Source: Fasciola hepatica
Lineage: Eukaryota; Platyhelminthes; Trematoda; Plagiorchiida; Fasciolidae
Direction of reading: 5' to 3'
NCBI GenBank assembly: GCA_948099385.1
Contig: CANUEZ040000029.1
Coordinates: 3,255,501 to 3,319,500 of the forward strand
Length of the DNA: 64,000 nucleotides
Below the pieces are notes generated by a model. That model worked only from the letters and a program-made list of their open reading frames with translations. It made no database searches and had not been told where the DNA came from. The position numbers and the translations under genes are program-made. Below, piece after piece: positions 22,194 through 31,659 of the stretch; position 1 is the stretch's first letter; every line of letters starts with the position of its first letter.

Positions 22194-22579
22194 GCACCCA
22201 GGTTCAACCTCTGCGCTCGTGCCCGTAAACAAAATTGGTCCAACCAATTACCGCAATGGTTTACTGCTTGGGATGCGTAGACTGAGTTCGTGCAGCGAAA
22301 TGCTTTACTCTGCAAAGCCCTCATGTTCATCGTGCGTTTAACTGTGTACGCCGGTCTCCTGATGAATATGCAAATCTCAAGTTGCGCAGCTGGATTTGGA
22401 ATCGATTCCTTACGGATTGTGCGAATGATGACCACGGCGGAAACCTGCTTTGAGCGCAGCTAACACAGGAAGTTAGTACCCACAGGCACTGACAAAAAGT
22501 TGTAGGTAGGTAGGGTGAGAGTCATGAGCCCATCTTGAACCTTGGATAACCAATTTTGTTGAAGGGTTTTGGCCGGCGG
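22194..22579. other. BEL/Pao internal remnant right of the gypsy insertion
   Basis: About 390 bp between the gypsy 5' LTR and the BEL 3' LTR. No motif recognised. Confidence 0.4.
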
Positions 22580-22930
22580 TGTAAAGAACAAATGCCGAAA
22601 ATCCTTCCGAATGGCCTACGTGCTTTGTAAATTTGGCTATTTTTAACACCATCTTGAAAAGCTTGCTCATATACCACCCTTTTTCACGCTTGTTTATCCA
22701 TGTGAGACATTTGAATTTGGCCTTGAACCGTGTCCGACCGCCATGCTTGAGCCACGGGGCTTTGAACCTTTGGGTTTTACTGTGAAGTCTATTTGGCCGC
22801 ATACTTGAAGTTTGTATACATTTGTACCTTTTGTGAATTTCAATTTAGAAACTACGAATCAATCTTGTTCTGGTCTTGGGATTCGTTTGATATGGCTACG
22901 GGTCGCTCGATTTGCGAGAAGTGACTTACT
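22580..22930 (+). repeat. BEL/Pao 3' LTR
   Basis: 351 bp, TGTAAAGAAC...GACTTACT; second copy of 13848-14194. From the estimated differences the pair is roughly 90-94% identical, clearly older than the nested gypsy pair. A solo LTR of another copy is the alternative reading. Confidence 0.65.
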
Positions 22931-23059
22931 TAGCGTGTCGTTGCTTAAAGTTACGCCTGTATTCTGCACTCTGCCTGTGCAAGGTAACTCTACGTCCTTG
23001 CCTGAACCTAATATTCGAGCCATATTTTTCAACTGCGGCGCCAGTTCCGTGAACTTAGC

Positions 23060-24130
23060 CTAACCCAAACTGTGTAAGGCTAAAGCAATGTCCTTCCCCA
23101 ACTCCTCGCTTATTAACAACTTTTTACTGGGACCAATTCTGCCCGAATTTTCTACTGCCTTTGCTTTCATTGGTACAGGCAAGACAGGAGTGAACGAGCT
23201 GCCCAACTCTGTTGCCCCTGGACCAAAATGCAGCATGTATAGTTTGTAATTAATGACGGTGGCAACTGAAACGATGTGGCTGCATGGTAGCAACCACAGT
23301 TTACAAAAGGGACAAGCGCAGGCTGGGTTTACCCCCATGTTTACCATAACCCCGCAGCCCGCACACAGTGAAAACTCCACCCATCGGACTGGGGGCTAAC
23401 ATCTCGAACGACATGCCTACTGATGAGCTTTTGAAAGGCTTCAACGGCAAAGCCAGTAAGCCGTCCAGGGTAATTGGATTACGTGTGCAACCCAGTTGCT
23501 GACTTAAAATAACCTACTAACTGCTTTCCCATCCGTCTACGTTTGCTTTCTTCCAACTCTTCGGATTGCTTCGGGATCCGGGCGAAGACATCCACCAGAG
23601 AGGACCTGTAGGATAACCCTGCCTTCAAGTGTCTATTTTCAGCTTCGACCCTATTAGTCAGGAAAGTCCCGAATGAGGTAGCCCACTTAACTCTATATGC
23701 AGCCCACAAGTCTTCATGCGGCAGCCACGACCGACTTAGATACGCAAAAGCCGCGGGGCTGCTACTGGCGATTGCAACTTTGAACCTGTCGAAAAGCACC
23801 TAAGTAGACGCGTAAACCATGTTCCGCCTCCGCTGATGGACGCGGTTTGTCGTTCACAGTTACATGACTAAACTGGAAGCAGAGCTTCTTGATATCACGA
23901 GGCACACGGAATTGACGAAACAGTATCCGAGATTCAGGGTATCATTCCCGAAAGCGGAATGCTGTGCAAGGCTGCGGTCTACAATGATGCTTTTAGGCCT
24001 AACAGACAATGGCGGCTGTTCTTTCAATTTCCTTGAAGGCACGACGGTAACCAGAGCCACTCTCACTTGGAACAACGGTGTAGCTGTGACCAACTTCGTT
24101 CATACTTTTACTGCGTTCATTGTTTAACTG
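23060..24130 (-). pseudogene. MULE-type transposase with SWIM zinc finger, broken
   Basis: Read from 24130 down, RPKSIIVDRSLAQHSAF (about 23980) resembles the second catalytic block of MULE/MuDR transposases, where Asp sits in a V(T/V)D context. Another frame gives RDIKKLCFQF after it. At 23799-23479 the segment with TNRVEAENRHLKAGLSYRSS matches the third block, which carries the catalytic Glu. At 23380-23060 CACPFCKLWLLPCSHIV is a SWIM finger (C-x-C...C-x-H) as found at the C-terminus of MULE and ZSWIM3-like proteins. At least three frameshifts separate these blocks. In the family the protein cuts and pastes elements with long terminal inverted repeats; none could be defined here. Confidence 0.7.
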
Positions 24131-24387
24131 AACGCTGACTGCCAAGCGCGGTTGCCATTTGACCGTTGCTCTTGCGCACGCTCTCACGCACGCTCCCAAA
24201 TACACGCTAACCACTATCTCTCCCAATCGCCTTCTCGTTCTCACGGGTCGTGCAGAATACTGTTGTGGTTAACGTATTCGTACAGTGCCGAGCATTAGAG
24301 CAACGTGCAGGTGGTCCACGCAGTACAAAGGACCGAAGCACGCGTTTACTGAGGAAACCGCGAATTAAGGTCTAACCAACCTTCTAA

Positions 24388-24690
24388 TTGCGTAGCAGGA
24401 ATACCTACGCAGACAGCTCTCATCTATCGACATATCGTGCCATAAAACTTACCCTCCTCGGTTGCATCAGCCAGCACCGCCACACAACACCTAGTTGCTG
24501 GCAGTTTAATCGAACGATGCACGTAGAAGACATACCTCACCACCCCATTTCCCGACACGTTGGGCAAGTCATCCTTCCCTTCTATCATCTCCTTTACCCT
24601 CAGTGCATCCGGCCGCGCATCGGGACGCATTTGCATAGCCCTTAAAGCTTGTACATCTCTCACCGTGAACAACCTGCTGAAATTGTTCCG
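24388..24690 (-). pseudogene. Possible N-terminal part of the MULE transposase
   Basis: Upstream of the transposase blocks on the same strand, a short frame shows FTVRDVQALRAMQM, resembling the region before the catalytic domain in ZSWIM3-like MULE proteins. The rest is not recognisable. The link rests on position and one weak motif. Confidence 0.25.
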
Positions 24691-24699
24691 AGCGTAAGT

Positions 24700-27540
24700 A
24701 CATATTTAACTAGCATTGTGAAACCTTGCCATCATTGTGGCAACCTCTGTCTCCTGATCTGCAACCAGTCTCCTATTCTCAACATCGATCTTGTCACTGA
24801 ACAGATGAAAGTCGTGATTGTGCAGCAGACACTTTTGCACCAACCTGTACTGAGATCTTGACAGCACGAAGAACGACAACGGGTATTACGGTACCTGGGG
24901 CAATTTTTACGTATCAGCACAACAACACTTACCTTGTGGCAGCCATCTGAGGCCTCCGGTTGTGAACGCAACAGCACTTAACACGATAGCAAGGAAACGA
25001 TTTCGGAAAGGCACCGGGATGAGTGTGCAGTCACATTAAACAACTTTCGCCATCATTAATATAAAAAGAAGTCAAAGTTTCCCCCTGAGAAACACGAAAA
25101 TCATTATCAAAATCTGGAAGACTTGTGTACACATCACGAACCAGACGGGCAAACGTTCCAGAACCATCGGCTACCGTGGCACCCGCAGCATCGCTCGCCG
25201 TTACGGTCGACTGCAGTGATTACCTTGACCACAAGGCTTTGATACTCTCATACCACACACTCAAACAAAAATCGCACCATAATATTTCACGCCAATCTCA
25301 TTTTCTACGGGCACCGATTCATCTGTTCCAACCGTTCCACATATAACAGTCCCACAAGTTCAGTCGGGCTATATTTAAGCCCGTACGTTTAGATACTATC
25401 CCGTGAAGCGTCTCACCAAGAAAACTAACTTTTACCAATATTAATTGCACAACAACCAAGGCACTTTGCCAGCTGCAGTACACCAGCACTCGAGGTCCGC
25501 TCACCACTACTGTGTTGAATGACCTAGACCTTTTTTGCCAGTTTTTAATCTTCATTGCACAGGTGAATACATGGGACCTAAGATGTGTTTCTTTCATTTC
25601 TTTGAAATAAGCAGGTGGAATTTCGGTAACCGGCGGTTCTTCTTTCTGGCTAGCTGTTTTATTTCTTTCGTGCCATGATGTGCCGTAAATATTTGCATTA
25701 AACCTTTGAAATATTCCGAGTCCTATTGTGTCACTTGCCCCCATTTTGGCCCGTCAATAGGACCACCGAAGATTCATACAAAAATAGACGCTTTGGCTGT
25801 AAAGTGCGGTAAAATGAGAAGAGATTTACAAAACAATCGACATTTTCTTGTCCCGAGTGCAAAAATATCTTTTTGCACATTCTATGAGATAAGGTCACAA
25901 GAGTTTTTACTGCCATATATGAGCCCATCGCTGCCAATGAGGGCCGATAACCATCGGTCTAAAGAATTATCACCATCTCCAATTGAATTGACCCATGAAC
26001 TAGCCGGGTAACGTTGAAGTGCTAATTACTACCGAAATCGATCGTTGGCTGTGGCAGTTATGCCCAATTGGGGCCCATTAGTCTGAAAACTATAACTCCG
26101 TCTTCACGGGACATACCTTATCAATAGGTGATTTTGGGTGACATTTATGACGCGAACAGTTATTGATAATGTTTTAGAAATAATGTCGTTCCTGAGTGCA
26201 GAAAGCTTTCTGCTTGTTTTCCTGATCAGGTTTACAAATCACAGATTAATCGTGGGGGTTCTAGGGGAACACTTAAGCGAAGTGGGTTCCTACTAAGTGT
26301 GAATAACCCATGGGTGAAAATTATCTCGCTAGTTTTCCCCTATGCTATCTAACACTTTCTTCTTTCCCTCTTCCTAATTTCGGGTGACGTCATACATCAG
26401 CTGTCGCACTGATCCAGGTTTAATAATCTCGATAATGATGGTTCGATGTGTTCTTCCGGTCTTATTTTATTATCCTCCCGTAATTTTCTCCGGCCTTTTG
26501 AAACAAGATTGCAATTAAATGCAGGGGCAATAATGCCCTTCGCCGCGGATTGGTAATTATTAGTCACGTTTCATCGCTCCCCTTTGACTTTCTTGCGAAT
26601 AAACTAGTCGTACCACATAATAAACCTTGGGTGACTATAGCCCACAAGATACTGCAGGATCCAACGCATCCATTACACTCTGACACATCTCTTTATCGTT
26701 CTCTCATCCACCAGGTCTGAATTTCGACACTTTTTTTTCTCCAGAATTAACCTGTACAAGAACTCCCTTGTGCCCCATCTGATGCGGGTACTGACAAACA
26801 AAGACAATAGTAGAACAGAATCACTTTCTGAATTTGGTTAGTATTTCCTTTTCTTTTTCACTCTTATAAGCCTTTAGCAGCCATGTTGTATATTTTGTTT
26901 ATTTCTACCCCAGTTTTATCAAAGGATTTTCGACCGTATGTATGTACGTGTAATGTCATCACTAGGATCTAATTTGGAGGGTCAGGGGTGCCAATGGATA
27001 CTCTTCACCTAGAAATCCACAAATAAATCACGCCTGTGATTTCTGTCAGTAACTCGTGTCCAGGTGACTAGTAACCCAATAAATAACGAGGCTGCATGTG
27101 CAGGCGCCCATATCGGTAATATGTAGTATGTGAGCGGGTGGACAAAGTTTCCTCGGAAGCACACGAACGGTTTCGCAATTGTTGCCACTTACCAGATATA
27201 CGTATCCGGTACTCTGCCCACTAATTACTATCAATATGGGTGCTAGCACACTCAGTCTCTGTTCATTGGGTTAACAGTGACTTAGACACTAACAGAATCA
27301 CAGCTGTGATTCACTTGTGGACTCTTCAATGATGAGTATACGTAGACGCTCCTGACGCTTCAAATCGAATCCTAGTGACGATATAAGAACGGAGCGTACA
27401 AGTATGACGATGGGTGGGCAGGGAAGTATCGGGTACGCATACCCCATGAGCAACAACAATCGCGAAGCCGGTCGTGTGCTTCCGGGGAAATTTTGTCCAC
27501 CTTATCGATTATTCACTTGCGATATTCACACCGGACTGTC
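24700..27540. other. No supported gene
   Basis: Motif-free short frames on both strands. The 141-codon frame on the - strand (25319-25744) has no recognisable domain. No tandem repeats and no splice-flanked conserved segment could be recognised by eye. Confidence 0.45.
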
Positions 27541-27543
27541 TGG

Positions 27544-27616
27544 ACCGCGGTAGCTCAGCTGGTAGAGCATCTGCTTGGTATGAGGAGGGTCGCCGGTTCG
27601 ACTCCGGCTCGCGGCG
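27544..27616 (+). tRNA. tRNA-Thr(GGT)-like gene or recent pseudogene
   Basis: A 73-base cloverleaf fits well. The acceptor stem pairs at six of seven positions, the D arm is a perfect GCTC/GAGC stem, and the T arm is a perfect GCCGG/CCGGC stem around TTCGACT. The A and B boxes match their consensus fully. The anticodon loop TTGGTAT gives GGT (Thr), but the anticodon stem has one A-G mismatch and one wobble. A TTTT run at 27623-27626 can terminate RNA polymerase III. The two stem defects suggest either a slightly damaged gene or the head of a tRNA-derived repeat; the long TA array 60 bp downstream favours caution. Confidence 0.6.
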
Positions 27617-27678
27617 TCCGACTTTTCGATGTGAATGCAAGTGGATTTGCCATTGCATTTACATATTACTTACGATCA

Positions 27679-27679
<1 letters not shown>

Positions 27680-27766
<87 letters not shown>
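27680..27766. repeat. (TA)n microsatellite, about 87 bp
   Basis: Longest pure TA array of the window, between the tRNA-like gene and the 3' end of the Penelope-like element. Confidence 0.97.
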
Positions 27767-27770
<4 letters not shown>

Positions 27771-27960
27771 CATTGGGTTCCCTTGATCCAGTTCATCAAA
27801 ACAAATAGAAGACATACATTGTGAGATGCAAGCATTTCTTTTATTCTTCTCAGTCGCGTACGTAAAAAATGTGATTTTATGTTCAAATGGAGCACAGAGC
27901 AAAACAATGGAATAGATAGTGTCAAGCGAAATTAGGAAACCATTCGATAAACCTGATTGG

Positions 27961-28656
27961 TTACCGCCACGGCAGGCACACATTGTGGGTCAAAAGTTTC
28001 TGTGCACACAGTGGGGTCTTAAGTCTACTTATCAACACAGCCTCACAAAAAGCTAGAAGCTTTGGGTTCCGATTCCATGCAATCACTCGGAACGCTTGAC
28101 CCGGATCAATCCGATGACGAAAGGTCACAAGGCGTTTCGCGATCGATGAAGCCAGGTTTCTAGTCATCGTCTGTTGTCCGGGTGGAGGATGACTCATCCA
28201 CTGCATTAACCACTTCGGTACATGCTCTCCCATTCTTTGACTGAAGCAGCGATCCGTTCTGCCTATGTAGGTGTCACCGCAGCTGCAGGTGAACTGATAA
28301 ATGATGTGAGAGGCATTCAGGTTTGCGACACTGTTTGAATGTGCTTGGAGGTTTGGTTGTTTGGTGGTTTGTAAAATCTGCAATTCAGCCGCCAAGTAGG
28401 TGCGCTTTAGCGCACACTTTAGATTTTGGCTAATCCGATTGAACAGATGATCCCCTTTAAATGGCAACACTAGAGTAACTCGTTTCTTCTCGACCGTGTC
28501 GACTCGTACGGTCTTAGGCCTTTCTCTTTTGTGGATCTCAATGAACTTATCCGGGTATCCATTGGCACAAAGAGTTTGGGATACGAGCTCTTCTTCCTTT
28601 TTCAGTTGGTCTACACTGCAGATTTTACGCGCTCTGTGGAACAGGGTTTTGACCAA
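27961..28656 (-). CDS. Penelope GIY-YIG endonuclease domain
   Basis: A 231-codon frame. After a linker beginning KTLFHRARKICS it shows HIIYQFTCSCGDTYIGRTDRC, followed by FSQRMGEH. The I/V-Y...Y-I-G-R spacing is the GIY-YIG nuclease core, here with the Cys-rich insert CSCG that Penelope elements carry before the YIG part. Further on are LASSIAKRL and a long basic tail ending at CLPWR. The nuclease nicks the target for element insertion. The frame itself has no stop, but it is out of phase with the polymerase because of the two homopolymer indels. Confidence 0.88.
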   Translation of the reverse strand: MVKTLFHRARKICSVDQLKKEEELVSQTLCANGYPDKFIEIHKRERPKTVRVDTVEKKRVTLVLPFKGDHLFNRISQNLKCALKRTYLAAELQILQTTKQPNLQAHSNSVANLNASHIIYQFTCSCGDTYIGRTDRCFSQRMGEHVPKWLMQWMSHPPPGQQTMTRNLASSIAKRLVTFRHRIDPGQAFRVIAWNRNPKLLAFCEAVLISRLKTPLCAQKLLTHNVCLPWR

Positions 28657-28767
28657 GCCCCCTTTGTAGGCAACTGGAGCGAAACTGGAGAACTGAATAT
28701 ATTGTCCACTCCATGTTGCTTTACGATAGATAGTCTTCTGAATTGTCCCATCTGCACGTTTTTTTTA

Positions 28768-29664
28768 ATCATGATATCCAAAAAAGGGAGGCTGCTGCCA
28801 CTCTGTTTCACATGTGACTGATAGATTGGGATGTATGGTGTTCATTAGGTTGAAGAACTTAGTAAGCCGTTCTTCCTCAGTAAAAATCAAAACATCATCG
28901 ACATAACGCTTGTACAGGGTAAACTGGATGATATTCTGATGTACATTTTTCTCAATCATTCCCAAAAAGATATCCGCCAATGTGGGTCCAAGAGGGCTAC
29001 CCATTGCCACACCATCAATCTGTTTGTACGACTGTCCTTCAAAATCAAAACGTATGTTTTCCGTACATAAGAGAATGAGGTCACGGATGTATGTAACAGG
29101 AATCGGTAACGTGGGTTTGAGTGTTGCTATCATGTCGCACAAATACTCTACCGTTTCTCTTAGGGGTACACTGGTGAAAAGTGAATCAATATCAACAGAA
29201 AACATTTTTGGGGAACTCACGGCTATTCGCTCCAGGATATCTGATAGTTCAAAGGAGTCCTTCAGACAATGTGATGTCATGTGCTTTCGGATGGGAGATA
29301 GAATATCCACCAGCCAGCGTGTCAGTTTGTGGCACGCTGAGTTCTGCATACATGACACAGGTCTCATTGGAACATCAAGCTTGTGAATTTTCGGAGAACC
29401 CTTCAGTTTTGGCGTTTGGGTGCCTATCGGTTTCAGTTTTTTGTGTACGTCCTCAGAGATAAATCCATGCAAGCGTAATATCTGGAGATGTCGTGTGACT
29501 TGTTTCTCTACGAGCAAGTTGTTCTCTGGGGTCGAATCCGGAATGAATCGTCGTTTGTCTCCCAAAGTGCTATCCATCTTTTTAAGGTAGTCTTGTCTCT
29601 TCATGATGACGACACCTGATCCCTTGTCTAGCTGAAGAAATACCACATCTTTCATTTCTTTCAA
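28768..29664 (-). CDS. Penelope reverse transcriptase, 5'-truncated
   Basis: A 299-codon frame with the Penelope-type polymerase blocks: LDKGSGVVIM, KLKGSPKIHK, FSVDIDSLFTSVPL (motif A), DGVAMGSPLGPTLADIFL (motif B) and the catalytic YVDD at about 28900. After WQQPPFFGYHD the frame is lost at the T6 run. The truncation removes the N-terminal region. The antisense frames of 93 and 134 codons over the same bases are shadows. Confidence 0.9.
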
Positions 29665-30545
29665 TTGTCTAATTGTAGTGAAAGATGTGGTATTTCTTCA
29701 GCTAGACAAGGGATCAGGTGTCGTCATCATGAAGAGACAAGACTACCTTAAAAAGATGGATAGCACTTTGGGAGACAAACGACGATTCATTCCGGATTCG
29801 ACCCCAGAGAACAACTTGCTCGTAGAGAAACAAGTCACACGACATCTCCAGATATTACGCTTGCATGGATTTATCTCTGAGGACGTACACAAAAAACTGA
29901 AACCGATAGGCACCCAAACGCCAAAACTGAAGGGTTCTCCGAAAATTCACAAGCTTGATGTTCCAATGAGACCTGTGTCATGTATGCAGAACTCAGCGTG
30001 CCACAAACTGACACGCTGGCTGGTGGATATTCTATCTCCCATCCGAAAGCACATGACATCACATTGTCTGAAGGACTCCTTTGAACTATCAGATATCCTG
30101 GAGCGAATAGCCGTGAGTTCCCCAAAAATGTTTTCTGTTGATATTGATTCACTTTTCACCAGTGTACCCCTAAGAGAAACGGTAGAGTATTTGTGCGACA
30201 TGATAGCAACACTCAAACCCACGTTACCGATTCCTGTTACATACATCCGTGACCTCATTCTCTTATGTACGGAAAACATACGTTTTGATTTTGAAGGACA
30301 GTCGTACAAACAGATTGATGGTGTGGCAATGGGTAGCCCTCTTGGACCCACATTGGCGGATATCTTTTTGGGAATGATTGAGAAAAATGTACATCAGAAT
30401 ATCATCCAGTTTACCCTGTACAAGCGTTATGTCGATGATGTTTTGATTTTTACTGAGGAAGAACGGCTTACTAAGTTCTTCAACCTAATGAACACCATAC
30501 ATCCCAATCTATCAGTCACATGTGAAACAGAGTGGCAGCAGCCTC
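28788..30545. repeat. 867 bp inverted repeat (palindrome) of Penelope sequence, 24 bp spacer
   Basis: Position x on the left pairs with 59333-x on the right, from 28788/30545 to 29654/29679, without gaps. The translations of the two arms agree at every shared residue, and the antisense shadow frames are the same in both, so the arms are at or near 100% identical. Spacer 29655-29678. Confidence 0.95.
29679..30545 (+). pseudogene. Second Penelope reverse transcriptase copy, head-to-head
   Basis: Exact inverted copy of the 5' 867 bp of the element on the other strand, including motif A, MGSPLGP and the YVDD box (about 30430). It stops inside the polymerase at WQQP. From 30546 the sequence changes to an RTE LINE fragment, so the open frame to 30649 is a chimera and the endonuclease is missing. 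Inverted 5'-truncated partner copies are known for Penelope-like elements; an assembly fold-back artefact could give the same picture. Confidence 0.85.
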
Positions 30546-31130
30546 TAGAGGCCCGTTTGCTGTACCGGCCGGTCGTACCGATAACGGCGATCGTTTCATC
30601 CAGCTGTGCTCTGATCACAGGTTGCTTCTGGCGAGTCAAAGCGAGATAGACTCAGCTGGCATCTTCCTGCGTCTTCTTAACGTAGAACTCAGATTAACCA
30701 TGTTGTCATTGGTCACCGCTGGCGTGAATCAATTGAAGATTGTCGTTCATTTTGGTCTAGGCCTATGGACTCAGATCACGCCTTCGTACGTGCTCGCTTC
30801 TGTATACATCTTGTCCGTGGTTGCACTCACACAAAAACCACCCGCCCTGCGGAGTCTTTCCGGGGCGATGACCACAGACCTACTTTTCATACAGAGCTTT
30901 CTACACGGTTATCGATACAGCCGGACGTCCAAGACCCAGGTGAACGCTGGCAACAGATCAAGGAAGCCTTGTATGCCACTTTTAATGCCACACGGGACTC
31001 TGTTTCAACTAGGGCTCACAAACGATGAATATCTTCAACATAAGTTGTTCTGTTGAATGCTCGCAGATCCGTTTCATCGGATGCCACATTTCAATGAAGT
31101 GTGTCAGTTTTTGAAACGCCAAGTGACATG
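30546..31130 (+). pseudogene. RTE-type LINE endonuclease end and linker, broken
   Basis: Three frames in turn give recognisable pieces. These are RTDNGDRFIQLCSDHRLLLAS (endonuclease strand region), IGHRWRESIEDCRSFWSR followed by MDSDHAFVRARF (catalytic SDH block), then DPGERWQQIKEALYATF (linker before the reverse transcriptase). The last part is repeated at 46250-46440 in another fragment. Multiple frameshifts exclude function. It abuts the Penelope palindrome on the left and an inverted RTE tail on the right. Confidence 0.7.
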
Positions 31131-31134
31131 TTCT

Positions 31135-31490
31135 ATTATTGAAACTCAGTTCACTTCACTCAACCATTAACCTCATGCTTTATGCTCTGGTTTCAGTTGC
31201 TACCTTTCAGCGTCCTCCAGTTGTGGGAAGAACGGATAGAAGCATCAAGTGAGGAGTAGCTAAAAACAAGGTAATAGGCAGAAATCACACAAACAAAGAA
31301 AAATCCCTAATGCAACTAAGCCACTGACTGCGACACCTAGCCATGTCAGTTAGTCTCCAATCATCTGGTAGGCGGATAGCCTGGACCCCAACCCGGAAGC
31401 CTAACACGTCCTACTTGGTCAAGTCCATTAGTCGAGGTTTTCTTACCTTTTTGCCATGTCATGGACTGACCACCTCGATCTATCTTCGTG
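31135..31490 (-). pseudogene. RTE LINE 3' end fragment
   Basis: On the - strand the sequence matches the 3' end of the RTE family seen at 38290-38690: the GGQSMTWQ-type C-terminal coding stretch (31490-31370), then the 3' UTR running to a GAACTGAGTTT-type terminus near 31140. It has opposite orientation to the fragment to its left. Confidence 0.6.
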
Positions 31491-31659
31491 ATGGTAGACA
31501 GTTCTGCTGTTGCCCGGCTCATTATGACTCCTGATCTATTGAGGCCTTATGTGGTTTGGCACTTTAAATCTCAGAATCATGGTTACAGGTTTACTTCACA
31601 CTATGAATCATGAAAATACAACCACACACGCACTCGCTCTCTTACTGGCCCTGCTCACT

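Larger units (their letters stand above)
13848..22930 (+). mobile_element. BEL/Pao LTR retrotransposon, interrupted by a nested gypsy element
   Basis: The LTRs at 13848-14194 and 22580-22930 are direct repeats starting TGTAAAGAAC and ending GACTTACA or GACTTACT. The bases just outside are CAGCG (13843-13847) and TAGCG (22931-22935), a 4/5 match for the 5 bp target duplication expected of LTR elements. Between them lie a primer-site-like TGGAAC at 14203, gag, zinc-finger and protease remnants to about 16240, and a complete gypsy insertion (17231-22193). Without the gypsy the element is about 4.1 kb, too short for a BEL/Pao, and I find no reverse transcriptase or integrase in it, so an internal deletion is likely. 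The pairing of the two LTRs is an inference. Confidence 0.65.
27961..29664 (-). mobile_element. Penelope-like element, 5'-truncated
   Basis: On the - strand a Penelope-type reverse transcriptase (29664-28768) is followed by a GIY-YIG endonuclease (28656-27961), the diagnostic domain order of Penelope-like elements. The reading frame is broken only at two homopolymers, a T6 near 28786 and an A8 near 28765. Its 5' end lies at the centre of a palindrome (axis about 29666) where the same 5' segment runs away on the + strand. The 3' side runs to about 27770 beside the TA array. Confidence 0.9.

Noticed and set aside
25319..25744. 141-codon - strand frame
   Set aside because: No motif and no homologous feel; kept only as unassigned sequence.
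27493..27768. Frame containing VAQLVEH and VAGSTPARG
   Set aside because: It is the translation of the tRNA-Thr-like gene, a known source of spurious proteins. The same applies to frames over the tRNA-like sequences near 5150 and 48840.
28982..29462. Open frames of 134 and 93 codons on the + strand, repeated at 29871-30351 on the - strand
   Set aside because: Antisense shadows of the duplicated Penelope reverse transcriptase; their repetition only reflects the palindrome.
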